Assembly: GCF_001591645.1 (NCBI RefSeq)
Contig: NZ_BCVH01000001.1
Coordinates: 186,001-250,000 of the forward strand
Direction: 5' to 3'
DNA length: 64,000 nucleotides
Origin: Robertmurraya korlensis NBRC 107688
GTDB lineage: Bacteria; Bacillota; Bacilli; Bacillales; Cytobacillaceae
Of this stretch, positions 1 to 7,560 are shown piece after piece (position 1 is the stretch's first letter; every line of letters starts with the position of its first letter). The notes below the pieces were generated by a model. It was not told the origin of the DNA. It did no database searches and saw only the letters and a list, made by a program, of their open reading frames with translations. A program made the translations under genes and the position numbers.

Positions 1-1
1 G

Positions 2-43
2 TTATTGGGATTTATTATCAAACGTAAAAAGAGAGGAACGTGA
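2..43 (+). CDS. C-terminal end of an upstream gene, probably a membrane protein (ypbD position)
   Basis: The first bases keep one frame open from the window edge to a TGA and encode a short hydrophobic-then-basic tail (LLGFIIKRKKRGT), typical of the end of a membrane protein. In B. subtilis the gene before ypbE is ypbD, a CPBP/CAAX-type membrane protease. Only about 13 residues are visible, so the identity is inferred from gene order alone. Confidence 0.35.
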   Translation, partial: LLGFIIKRKKRGT

Positions 44-48
44 AAAAT

Positions 49-744
49 ATGAATAAAGAAGAGCCTATTAGAGATCAAGCAGAAAAACTTCGTAAAAGGA
101 TGAAGGATGTTGATCGAAAAGTAGATACAATAGAAAATGAAACGATTACTAACTCTAAAGAAAAGCTACCACCTCGGAGTAGGGTTCATAAACAAAAACA
201 AATGAAAAAAAAGACAAAAATAAAGGTAAAGTATCCTCTTATTCGTTTACTAGGAATGTTTTTTATCTTACTTCCCATCGTCATATTTAGTATTTACACG
301 TATAATGAATCACAAAAAACATCAAGTAGCATACCTGTTCAAGAAAATAAGGGAGCAGAAGCGATTTATTATACAGATGAAGAAGAGGGTCTAGAAGAAA
401 CTACAGAAACTGATGAAGATGAAACGAACGACGAGAATGTGGAAAATGAGGAGAAGGAAGCGGATAAAATAGATAAATCAACAAATTCAGAGCAAATTAA
501 TCCGATCGAGACTCCACAAGAAACCACATCGACTTCGGAAGCAATGACTACTGCGGAGCCAAAAGTACAAGCAGTAGATCAAACAGTTGTTTACCATAAA
601 GTACAGCCAGGTGAAACCGTGTTTAGACTTGCTATGAAGTATTATAAATCACAATCCGGTATTGATATTATTAAGAAAGCAAATTCTTTGTCTTCAAACG
701 AAATAACAGTGGGACAAACATTAACCATTCCGCTGAGTAAATAA
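49..744 (+). CDS. ypbE: LysM-domain membrane-anchored protein YpbE
   Basis: A protein of 231 residues with a highly charged, Lys/Arg-rich N-terminus (about residues 1-60), one transmembrane helix (about 65-85) and a long acidic Glu/Asp/Thr linker. It ends in a single LysM domain (about 183-231, starting near VYHKVQPGETVF). LysM domains bind peptidoglycan, so the protein probably sits in the membrane with its C-terminus in the wall. I chose the ATG 11 bases after an AGAGG site. A GTG nine bases earlier would place the start almost on top of that site. Position next to ypbF supports the name. Its precise function is not known to me. Confidence 0.8.
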   Translation: MNKEEPIRDQAEKLRKRMKDVDRKVDTIENETITNSKEKLPPRSRVHKQKQMKKKTKIKVKYPLIRLLGMFFILLPIVIFSIYTYNESQKTSSSIPVQENKGAEAIYYTDEEEGLEETTETDEDETNDENVENEEKEADKIDKSTNSEQINPIETPQETTSTSEAMTTAEPKVQAVDQTVVYHKVQPGETVFRLAMKYYKSQSGIDIIKKANSLSSNEITVGQTLTIPLSK

Positions 745-745
745 C

Positions 746-780
746 TGGGGCTAGGCCATAAATGGCTTAGCTCTTTTTTT
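746..780 (+). terminator. Rho-independent terminator after ypbE
   Basis: Directly after the stop codon, GGGCTAGGCCA and TGGCTTAGCTC form a stem with a TAAA loop, followed by seven T residues. Confidence 0.85.
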
Positions 781-838
781 GGAATCGACATAAAACAAAG
801 GACAAGTTCATATTTATTTAATAGGGGAGGGTAGAAAA

Positions 839-1297
839 ATGGAATCAGATATTTTATTATTGGACGATCGAACGGATCAGGCTACCAAACAGATGTTACA
901 AAAAGTGGTAGATAAAAAAAGAAAATTTGATAAATTAAAGCTTCGTCATTTACTTGTTATGTGGACAACCATTTTTCTATGTTTTATTTATTTTTATTTT
1001 CTTTATAAATTAATTTTGGCCCCTTACTCTTATTCCTTTGCAGCCATGTTTTCCGTTTTTGTTGATCATTCAGCAAATCTGTACATCCTTGTTATTGTCG
1101 TTGGATTATATGGGTTTATGAATCTTTTGAAAGAAAAGCGAGAGAAAGCTGAAAAGGAATACCATGCACTACGATGCGAGATCATTGATAAGAGTAAGGA
1201 CCTTTGGAAAAAAGAAGAGGAGTGGAAAAACCGTCACAAAGTATTTGAAATGATGAAGAAAAATTTTGATATAAACCTTTATCATGAAAGTAAATAG
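839..1297 (+). CDS. ypbF: YpbF-like two-helix membrane protein (DUF2663 type)
   Basis: A 152-residue protein with a soluble charged N-terminus, two predicted transmembrane segments (about residues 38-60 and 78-98) and a long charged C-terminal region likely to be helical or coiled coil (rich in Lys, Glu and Trp). It follows a GGGGAGGG ribosome binding site. The order ypbE-ypbF-ypbG matches B. subtilis. The family is of unknown function, and I see no catalytic motif. Confidence 0.7.
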   Translation: MESDILLLDDRTDQATKQMLQKVVDKKRKFDKLKLRHLLVMWTTIFLCFIYFYFLYKLILAPYSYSFAAMFSVFVDHSANLYILVIVVGLYGFMNLLKEKREKAEKEYHALRCEIIDKSKDLWKKEEEWKNRHKVFEMMKKNFDINLYHESK

Positions 1298-1384
1298 TAC
1301 AAAGTATATTTGACGTAGAGGGTTCTTTGCTCATATTGTCGAATAATCTATCGAAGACATTTACTCTTTCCTGAGGTGATTGAC

Positions 1385-2017
1385 ATGTTCGTAAAAAGTA
1401 TTATGATACCAAAGCACCATTGTCATGTTGTTTCTCATCAAGACTCTTTGATGAATGCGTTAACTAAGCTTGAAGAGGAACAAATTGATGGGTTGCCCGT
1501 TTTGGATGGACAGACTTATGTAGGGACGGTTACCAGATACAGCATTTATGAAAATTATTTTAAAAGCCAACAAACAAAGGATGAGTATTTAACCAATACA
1601 ACCGTTTCGCAAATTGCGACACACCAAGATCGCTTTCTTGAAGGAAACGAAATCTTTGAAAATTTATTGTTAGATTTAAAGGATTACCCTTTGTTGTCTG
1701 TAGTTGATGGGAACAGGGAATTTCTAGGGGTTGTAACACGCTCCGACGTTCTAGAGCAATTCGGCTCTGCTTTTGGTGTACATCGCTCAGGCATTAGAAT
1801 AGCATTCACCTCTGTAGAAACAGAAGGTAGGATTGCGAAACTCGCAAAAATTGCTCATCAATTCCATGAACAAATTATTTCATTAGTCACTTTTGACGAA
1901 ACGGATAAATTGGTTCGAAGAATTGTCTTGAAAATTGAAAAGAACAATAATGTTGATAAGTTTGTTAAAAAGCTAGAGGATTTTGGTTTTCGTATTCTCA
2001 ATATATATGAAGATTAA
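1385..2017 (+). CDS. CBS-pair protein with a C-terminal ACT-like region (AcuB-like architecture)
   Basis: Two CBS motifs occupy about residues 1-130 (the second ends in LGVVTRSDVLEQF), followed by about 70 residues predicted to form an ACT-like beta-alpha fold. This layout and length (210 residues) resemble AcuB of Bacillus; CBS pairs usually bind adenine nucleotides and act as sensors. I chose the ATG preceded by GAGGTGAT at 5-base spacing rather than the GTG nine bases earlier. This gene is not part of the B. subtilis ypbF-ypbG order as I remember it. The ligand and target are unknown. Confidence 0.65.
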   Translation: MFVKSIMIPKHHCHVVSHQDSLMNALTKLEEEQIDGLPVLDGQTYVGTVTRYSIYENYFKSQQTKDEYLTNTTVSQIATHQDRFLEGNEIFENLLLDLKDYPLLSVVDGNREFLGVVTRSDVLEQFGSAFGVHRSGIRIAFTSVETEGRIAKLAKIAHQFHEQIISLVTFDETDKLVRRIVLKIEKNNNVDKFVKKLEDFGFRILNIYED

Positions 2018-2079
2018 TTGGAAGATAAATGTGTAACATATTTGATTCCTCTCATACATTGTTTATGGGAGGGATTTTT

Positions 2080-2472
2080 GTGTATGTTAAAAAAATAATG
2101 AAGCTTTTGTTTGGATATATATGTGGATTATTATTTATTGTATGGATACCTATCCATCTTCCAAATAAGTTATCTGAGATTATTGTTGAGGTAGTGTTGA
2201 GCCCGGTTCCTTTTATCGCTTCTATTTTAGCGTTTTTTATCGGGTTTTTATTGAATGCTGATTTAATTAAGAATGGAATTGAAATGATGGCTATAGGTTT
2301 ATGGAGGGGGAAGTTATTAAAGCTTGAGTGTCTCCTGCTTTTCTGTGTGTTTTTAAGTTTTTATTTCCTTTCGGTTGTCTCCTTTTGGCCAGCCCTTGCA
2401 TTTTTTTGTTTCTCACTCCTTTATGGTATGATTTCATTAGATTACGAGCTTCTACGTGAGAGTAAACAATAA
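2080..2472 (+). CDS. Small polytopic membrane protein of unknown function
   Basis: About 130 residues with three or four hydrophobic stretches and a short charged tail (YELLRESKQ). The GTG start is chosen because GGGAGGG lies 5 bases upstream. An earlier in-frame start would add 17 residues without a good ribosome binding site. It lies in the same direction between the CBS protein and ypbG with short gaps, suggesting co-transcription. I do not recognise a family. Confidence 0.55.
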   Translation: MYVKKIMKLLFGYICGLLFIVWIPIHLPNKLSEIIVEVVLSPVPFIASILAFFIGFLLNADLIKNGIEMMAIGLWRGKLLKLECLLLFCVFLSFYFLSVVSFWPALAFFCFSLLYGMISLDYELLRESKQ

Positions 2473-2489
2473 TATTTAGTGGAGGAAAT

Positions 2490-3272
2490 ATGGAGTTCTT
2501 ATTTTATACGTTCGTCATAGTGGCAGTTTGTCTGCTTGTTTTTATGTACAAAGAGGCATATCGGAATAAAGTTCAAACCCATCAGTTAACTTTTTCGGAG
2601 TTTCCTCAAAGCTTTGGTGAACTAAAGCTTTTTTTTATATCCGATATTCATAAGCGAAAAATCTCTGATGATATTATTCAGGATACCAAGGCTAAAGGGA
2701 AGGTAGATCTAGTAATCATTGGTGGTGACCTTTTAGAAAAAGGCGTCGATTTTCAGAGGGTAAAGCACAATCTTGCACTTTTGAGACAATTGGGACCATT
2801 GTATTTTGTTTGGGGCAATAATGATTATGAGGTTGACTATCATGAGCTAGATGCACTACTACTTGATCATGGAGTGAAGATATTAGATAATACAGCAGTT
2901 TCTTTTGAATCGGAAACAGGGGAAGTGATGGTCCTGCTTGGAGTTGATGATCTTCAGTTAAAGAGAGATCGTTTGGACTTAGCACTTCAGGATGCAAAGC
3001 AGGAGGGTTTTCGTATACTCGTCAGTCATAATCCGAAAATCACGGAAAAAATACAGGTACAAGATCGGATTTCGTTAGTGTTAAGTGGACATACCCATGG
3101 AGGTCAAATTAGAATATTTGGTTTTGGGCCGTATGAGTTAGGTGGATACCGTCGATTAAAAAACACCTCTCTTTTCGTGAGTAATGGATACGGAACGACA
3201 GCTGTGCCATTAAGGCTAGGAGCAAGAGCCGAAACACATTTCATTTCCATTTCTAATAAAAGTGAAGTGTAA
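2490..3272 (+). CDS. ypbG: Membrane-anchored calcineurin-like metallophosphoesterase YpbG
   Basis: One N-terminal transmembrane helix (about residues 3-20) is followed by a metallophosphoesterase domain carrying the family blocks: SDIHK, GGDLLEKG, WGNNDYEV, SHNP and SGHTHGGQ. These Asp, Asn and His residues normally bind two metal ions. Members hydrolyse phosphomonoesters or phosphodiesters, but the substrate here is not known. The domain lies outside or inside depending on helix orientation, which I cannot decide. Start has a GTGGAGG site. Position matches ypbG before ypbH/mecB. Confidence 0.8.
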   Translation: MEFLFYTFVIVAVCLLVFMYKEAYRNKVQTHQLTFSEFPQSFGELKLFFISDIHKRKISDDIIQDTKAKGKVDLVIIGGDLLEKGVDFQRVKHNLALLRQLGPLYFVWGNNDYEVDYHELDALLLDHGVKILDNTAVSFESETGEVMVLLGVDDLQLKRDRLDLALQDAKQEGFRILVSHNPKITEKIQVQDRISLVLSGHTHGGQIRIFGFGPYELGGYRRLKNTSLFVSNGYGTTAVPLRLGARAETHFISISNKSEV

Positions 3273-3283
3273 ATGGCAGCCTA

Positions 3284-3301
3284 TACAAAGTTTACACAGT
3301 T
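3284..3301 (+). promoter_or_regulatory. Tandem 9-bp direct repeat, candidate operator of the MerR/B12 gene
   Basis: TACAAAGTT and TACACAGTT are directly adjacent and match at 8 of 9 bases. The second copy contains the TTTACA -35 element. Regulators of the CarH type bind tandem direct repeats over their own promoter, so autoregulation is plausible. This is inferred, not shown. Confidence 0.4.
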
Positions 3302-3320
3302 TTTATATGAGCTGTATAAT
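3291..3320 (+). promoter_or_regulatory. Candidate sigma-A promoter of the MerR/B12-binding regulator
   Basis: TTTACA and TATAAT are separated by 18 bases, about 35 bases before the start codon. The -35 element overlaps the tandem repeat described at the same place. Confidence 0.6.
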
Positions 3321-3354
3321 GTGAGTATGTTATGAGTTATACGGAGGACAGACA

Positions 3355-4266
3355 ATGGTGCTTGAAGAAGAAGGAAAATATAACATAAAAGCGGTATCAA
3401 AAATGTTAGGAATCCAAGCAGGAACATTACGTGCATGGGAAAGACGATACCAGATGGTAGCTCCAAAGAGGAACGAGTCAGGACACCGTCTTTATACGGA
3501 AGAACATGTGAGAATATTAAGATGGCTCCAAGATAAAGTGAGCAAGGGCTTTACGATTAGTCAGGCTGTTACATTGCTAGAAAATAATGAGGTTGAGGAA
3601 AAGGAAGGTCTCCTACAGATGCAGTCAGGTGGAGACCAATCCAGTCTTATGGCGGACAAGCTACTCGAATCATTACTTGCTTTTGATGAGAAAAGTGCAC
3701 ATGATATTATTAATCAAGCGTTTAGTTTGTTTACCATCGATAAGGTATTAGTAGATATTTTGGGAACGTTACTTGTCAAAATTGGTGATTTATGGGAGGA
3801 ATCCAAAATCACAACCGCACATGAACACTTTGCCTCTTCTATTCTTCGATCAAGAATTGGAATTATACTTCATTCTTTTCCGCATAATCCAATGATGCCA
3901 AAGGCCATAGCAGTCTGTGGACCGGGGGAGTGGCATGAGCTAGGTTTACTCATCTTCACCTTATTTTTAAGACGGAAAGGTTTTGAAGTAATCTATTTAG
4001 GGGCAAGCATAGCTGAAAAAGATATTGATGAGGTTATTAAGATTGTAAAGCCCAAGTTTATCTTCTTTTCCTGTACCATGAAGGAAAATGTTAGTGGAAC
4101 ATTGAAATTAACAGAAAAATTGGTAAAGACCTACGAAGGTATACATATTGGATTAGGTGGGTTTGCTTTTGATGCCATTTCAGTCAAAGAAAAGGATAAA
4201 TATCAAGAACACATTATAGGAGCCTCTCGAACCGATTGGGAAACCTGGTTGAAAACAAGATTGTAA
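3355..4266 (+). CDS. MerR-family regulator with cobalamin-binding domain, CarH/LitR-like
   Basis: Residues 9-75 form a MerR DNA-binding domain (TLRAWERRY, then SGHRLYTEEHVRIL). A helical bundle (about 95-175) and a B12-binding Rossmann domain (about 183-303) follow. W147 is followed after nine residues by E157-H158, the Wx9EH motif of CarH-type light sensors. E192-x-H194-x-x-G197 gives the candidate lower axial histidine. In the known family (CarH of Thermus and Myxococcus, LitR of Bacillus megaterium) adenosylcobalamin holds a DNA-bound tetramer that light breaks apart, inducing carotenoid genes. No carotenoid genes are in view, so targets are unknown. Light sensing here is inferred from residues only. 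A GGAGG site precedes the ATG. Confidence 0.8.
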   Translation: MVLEEEGKYNIKAVSKMLGIQAGTLRAWERRYQMVAPKRNESGHRLYTEEHVRILRWLQDKVSKGFTISQAVTLLENNEVEEKEGLLQMQSGGDQSSLMADKLLESLLAFDEKSAHDIINQAFSLFTIDKVLVDILGTLLVKIGDLWEESKITTAHEHFASSILRSRIGIILHSFPHNPMMPKAIAVCGPGEWHELGLLIFTLFLRRKGFEVIYLGASIAEKDIDEVIKIVKPKFIFFSCTMKENVSGTLKLTEKLVKTYEGIHIGLGGFAFDAISVKEKDKYQEHIIGASRTDWETWLKTRL

Positions 4267-4350
4267 GAAGGAATATCAATTAGACAATTCACCTTCCTGC
4301 AAGAATTTCATACACTAAACAAACAGTTGTTCACAGCAGGGGGCTTTATA

Positions 4351-4932
4351 ATGCGCTTAGAACGATTAACGTACAATAAAATTAAAATTTTTTTAACTAC
4401 TGATGATTTATCTGAAAGAGGATTAACAAAAGAGGATATATGGAAAGATTCTTTAAAATGGCATCAACTGTTCCATGAGATGCTTGAAGAAGCAAGTGAA
4501 CAGTTTGATGTAGATATACAAGGAACCGTTGCGGTAGAAATCTTTACGATGCATACACAGGGTATGGTCATGATCGTAACAATGGATGAGCAAGAGGAAG
4601 AAGATAGCTCGTTATTGGATTCCTTTTATGATTTACAGGTAAGTGTGAAGGAAAAGCAGGATTTAATTTATGAATTTAACAATTTTGAGTATGTAATTCA
4701 AGTGGCTCATCAGTTAAAGGTACTTGGCTTTACTGGGGGAAGCTTATATGTAATGGATGATACGTACTATTTTTGTATAGAGAGTGTAGAGGATTGTAAC
4801 GCAATGTTAGTGGCAGTTGTGTTATCCGAATACTCAAACCCAACTCTTGAGAGCATTCATCGCATAAAAGAGTATGGAAAAACAGTGATTGATCAAGAAG
4901 CGGTTGAGACGATTGTCCATTACTTTAAGTAA
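4351..4932 (+). CDS. mecB: ClpC adaptor protein MecB (YpbH), MecA paralogue
   Basis: The 193-residue protein begins MRLERLTYNKIKIFLT, the typical N-terminal substrate-recognition domain of MecA/YpbH. It then has an acidic linker (about residues 90-105) and a C-terminal ClpC-binding domain. These adaptors load proteins such as competence and sporulation regulators onto the ClpCP protease and help assemble it. MecA itself is usually encoded elsewhere beside spx; location just before gudB identifies this copy as ypbH/mecB. A GGGGG site precedes the chosen ATG; the in-frame start 24 bases earlier lacks one. Confidence 0.85.
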   Translation: MRLERLTYNKIKIFLTTDDLSERGLTKEDIWKDSLKWHQLFHEMLEEASEQFDVDIQGTVAVEIFTMHTQGMVMIVTMDEQEEEDSSLLDSFYDLQVSVKEKQDLIYEFNNFEYVIQVAHQLKVLGFTGGSLYVMDDTYYFCIESVEDCNAMLVAVVLSEYSNPTLESIHRIKEYGKTVIDQEAVETIVHYFK

Positions 4933-5081
4933 TGGAATGTCTCTGCCGTTTTTTTTCTAAAAGAATATCTTGAGACGAAAAACAGACAATAGTAAATAGT
5001 ATTTAAATAGAAGGTGAAACACCCCATTGTAGGCGACTAAGGAATAGAGTGAAATACAGAAAATTCCCTAAACAGCAACGG

Positions 5082-5095
5082 TGGTAGCGTTTTCA
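5082..5095 (+). promoter_or_regulatory. Candidate cre (CcpA) site upstream of gudB
   Basis: TGGTAGCGTTTTCA matches the catabolite-responsive element TGWNANCGNTNWCA at all but one constrained position. It lies about 40 bases upstream of the predicted gudB -35 element. One-mismatch matches are expected by chance several times in 64 kb, so support comes mainly from its place before a carbon/nitrogen-regulated gene. Confidence 0.35.
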
Positions 5096-5134
5096 AAAAA
5101 TAACGTAAAAATGTCAAAAAATTTTCATTTATTA

Positions 5135-5162
5135 TTGCATAAATTACCTAAAAGTGTATACT
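5135..5162 (+). promoter_or_regulatory. Candidate sigma-A promoter of gudB
   Basis: TTGCAT and TATACT are separated by 16 bases and lie about 50 bases before the start codon. Confidence 0.6.
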
Positions 5163-5210
5163 ATGTCATGAATGGGACAACATTGTTAGTGATTTTAGGA
5201 GGGTAAAATA

Positions 5211-6485
5211 GTGGCCGAAAAAGGGACTACAAACATAAACCAAGAAGATAAGCTTGATGTGCTAAAATCAACTCAAACCGTTATTCACAGTGCATTAGAA
5301 AAGCTTGGCTACCCTGAAGAAGTATATGAACTTTTAAAAGAACCAATGAGAATGTTAACAGTAAAGATCCCCGTAAGGATGGACGATGGGTCAGTAAAGA
5401 TATTTACTGGGTATCGCGCACAACATAATGATGCTGTTGGACCTACAAAGGGAGGCATTCGTTTCCATCCTGGCGTAACAGAAAAAGAGGTTAAAGCCCT
5501 TTCCATTTGGATGAGCTTAAAATGTGGCATTGTTGACTTACCATATGGAGGAGGAAAAGGGGGAATTGTTTGTGACCCTCGTGATATGTCATTTCGTGAA
5601 CTCGAGCGTCTAAGTCGTGGATATGTTCGGGCAATTAGTCAAATTGTGGGACCGACAAAAGATATTCCTGCACCCGATGTTTTTACTAATTCACAAATTA
5701 TGGCTTGGATGATGGATGAGTATAGTCGAATAGATGAATTTAATTCTCCCGGATTTATTACCGGAAAACCGCTCGTATTAGGTGGATCACATGGTAGAGA
5801 ATCTGCAACGGCAAAAGGCGTAACCATATGTATTAGAGAAGCTGCAGCGAAGAAGGGCATCAATATAGAAGGAGCGCGTGTGGTTGTTCAAGGATTTGGC
5901 AACGCAGGTAGCTATCTATCAAAGTTTATGCATGATGCAGGTGCAAAAGTAGTGGGTATTTCTGATGCTTATGGAGCTTTACATGATCCAAATGGGTTGG
6001 ATATTGACTATTTATTAGATAGACGTGATAGCTTTGGAACAGTGACAAAGTTATTTAACAATACCATTTCAAATAAAGAATTGCTTGAATTAGAGTGTGA
6101 CATCCTTGTCCCTGCGGCAATTGAAAATCAAATTACAGAAGAAAATGCGCATAATATTCATGCGAAGATAGTGGTTGAAGCAGCAAATGGTCCAACGACT
6201 CTTGAAGCTACAAAGATCTTAACAGACCGTGGCATTCTCCTTGTTCCAGATGTGCTTGCATCTGCGGGGGGAGTAACCGTTTCTTATTTTGAGTGGGTGC
6301 AAAATAATCAAGGATATTACTGGACGGAAGAAGAAGTGGAAGAGAAATTAGAGAAAGTTATGTGTAAATCGTTTAATAACATATATGATACTGCTCAAAC
6401 AAGACGCGTTGATATGCGTTTAGCAGCCTATATGGTTGGTGTTAGAAAAATGGCCGAAGCATCCAGATTCAGAGGTTGGATTTAA
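5211..6485 (+). CDS. gudB: NAD-linked glutamate dehydrogenase GudB
   Basis: Catabolic glutamate dehydrogenase converting glutamate to 2-oxoglutarate and ammonia. The 424 residues contain the substrate-binding block PTKGGIRFHP, the catalytic lysine region YGGGKGGI, and the dinucleotide motif VVQGFGNAGSYL. The region EKEVKALSIWM has no duplicated tripeptide, unlike the inactive gudB of laboratory B. subtilis, whose 9-bp repeat inserts three extra residues. This copy should therefore be active. It starts with GTG after an AGGAGGG site. A possible cre site and a sigma-A promoter lie upstream and a terminator follows, so it is probably monocistronic. Confidence 0.93.
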   Translation: MAEKGTTNINQEDKLDVLKSTQTVIHSALEKLGYPEEVYELLKEPMRMLTVKIPVRMDDGSVKIFTGYRAQHNDAVGPTKGGIRFHPGVTEKEVKALSIWMSLKCGIVDLPYGGGKGGIVCDPRDMSFRELERLSRGYVRAISQIVGPTKDIPAPDVFTNSQIMAWMMDEYSRIDEFNSPGFITGKPLVLGGSHGRESATAKGVTICIREAAAKKGINIEGARVVVQGFGNAGSYLSKFMHDAGAKVVGISDAYGALHDPNGLDIDYLLDRRDSFGTVTKLFNNTISNKELLELECDILVPAAIENQITEENAHNIHAKIVVEAANGPTTLEATKILTDRGILLVPDVLASAGGVTVSYFEWVQNNQGYYWTEEEVEEKLEKVMCKSFNNIYDTAQTRRVDMRLAAYMVGVRKMAEASRFRGWI

Positions 6486-6507
6486 TGATTAATATTTGAA
6501 AAGAAGT

Positions 6508-6546
6508 AAAAAAATCTCTATCATAAAATGATGGAGATTTTTTTGT
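6508..6546 (+). terminator. Terminator after gudB
   Basis: AAATCTCTATCAT and ATGATGGAGATTT pair around an AAA loop, with a run of T residues. It ends just before the ypdA ribosome binding site. Confidence 0.85.
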
Positions 6547-6561
6547 TTAGGAGAGAGAGCG

Positions 6562-7530
6562 ATGCAAAGAGAAGATGCAATTATAATTGGTGGAGGACCA
6601 TGTGGCTTAGCAGCCGCAATCGCATTGAAAAAAATAGGGAAGAATCCTCTTATTATTGAAAAAGGAAATATTGTTAATGCTATTTACCACTACCCTACTC
6701 ACCAAACATTTTTTAGTACAAGTGAGAAGCTAGAAATTGGAGATGTTCCTTTTCTTACAGAGGAATACAAACCAAAAAGAAATCAAGCATTGGTATATTA
6801 CCGGGAAGTAGTAAAAAGGAAAGACTTACGGGTACACCCTTTTGAAAAAGTAACGACTATCCAAAAGGAAGAAAATGGGTTTATTGTTGTAACGGATAAA
6901 AAGGAGTACTCAGCAAAATATGTAATTGTGGCAACAGGTTATTATGACCATCCAAACATGATGGGAATTCCAGGTGAAGAGCTACCGAAGGTTTCTCATT
7001 ATTTTAAGGAGGCTCATCCTTATTTTGATCAAGATATTGTTGTTGTTGGAGGTAAAAACTCAAGTGTTGACGCAACAATTGAGCTTGTCAAAGCAGGTGC
7101 AAGAGTGACGGTCATCTATCGTGGAAAAGAATATTCACCTTCAGTCAAACCATGGATTCTTCCAGAATTTGATGCACTTATTCGAAACGGTGTCGTAAAA
7201 ATGGAATTTGAAGCGGAGTTAAAGAAAATTGAATCGGATAAGGTGACATATATCAAAGATGGCAAAGAATATAGTATTAAAAATGACTTTGTTTTTGCTA
7301 TGACCGGTTATCATCCAGATCACAGCTTTCTTGACCAAATGGGTATCGAAATTGATGAAGATACTGGAAGGCCAAGGTATGATGGGGAAACGATGGAAAG
7401 CAATATAAATGGGATCTATATTGCAGGTGTATTGGCTGCTGGAAACAATGCAAATGAAATATTTATTGAAAATGGTCGTTTTCATGGAGAGTTAATATCA
7501 AAATCAATCGTTAATAAAGAATGGGAATAG
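6562..7530 (+). CDS. ypdA: YpdA (Bdr) flavoprotein, bacillithiol disulfide reductase
   Basis: A thioredoxin-reductase-like flavoprotein of 322 residues without a CXXC pair. The FAD motif GGGPCGLAAA lies at about residues 10-19, where the single cysteine is conserved in YpdA proteins. An NADPH motif VVGGKNSSVDA follows at about residue 160, and the second FAD block is near GIYIAGVLAAG. YpdA reduces bacillithiol disulfide with NADPH. The bacillithiol synthesis genes bshA and bshB1 are also in this window. Gene order gudB-ypdA matches B. subtilis. A GGAGAG site precedes the ATG. Confidence 0.9.
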   Translation: MQREDAIIIGGGPCGLAAAIALKKIGKNPLIIEKGNIVNAIYHYPTHQTFFSTSEKLEIGDVPFLTEEYKPKRNQALVYYREVVKRKDLRVHPFEKVTTIQKEENGFIVVTDKKEYSAKYVIVATGYYDHPNMMGIPGEELPKVSHYFKEAHPYFDQDIVVVGGKNSSVDATIELVKAGARVTVIYRGKEYSPSVKPWILPEFDALIRNGVVKMEFEAELKKIESDKVTYIKDGKEYSIKNDFVFAMTGYHPDHSFLDQMGIEIDEDTGRPRYDGETMESNINGIYIAGVLAAGNNANEIFIENGRFHGELISKSIVNKEWE

Positions 7531-7534
7531 AAAT

Positions 7535-7558
7535 AACCGGGCAAATATTTGCCCGGTT
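7535..7558. terminator. Bidirectional terminator between ypdA and ansA
   Basis: AACCGGGCAAAT followed directly by its exact reverse complement ATTTGCCCGGTT makes a perfect 24-base palindrome between two convergent genes. T/A-rich flanks lie on both sides. Confidence 0.8.
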
Positions 7559-7560
7559 TA

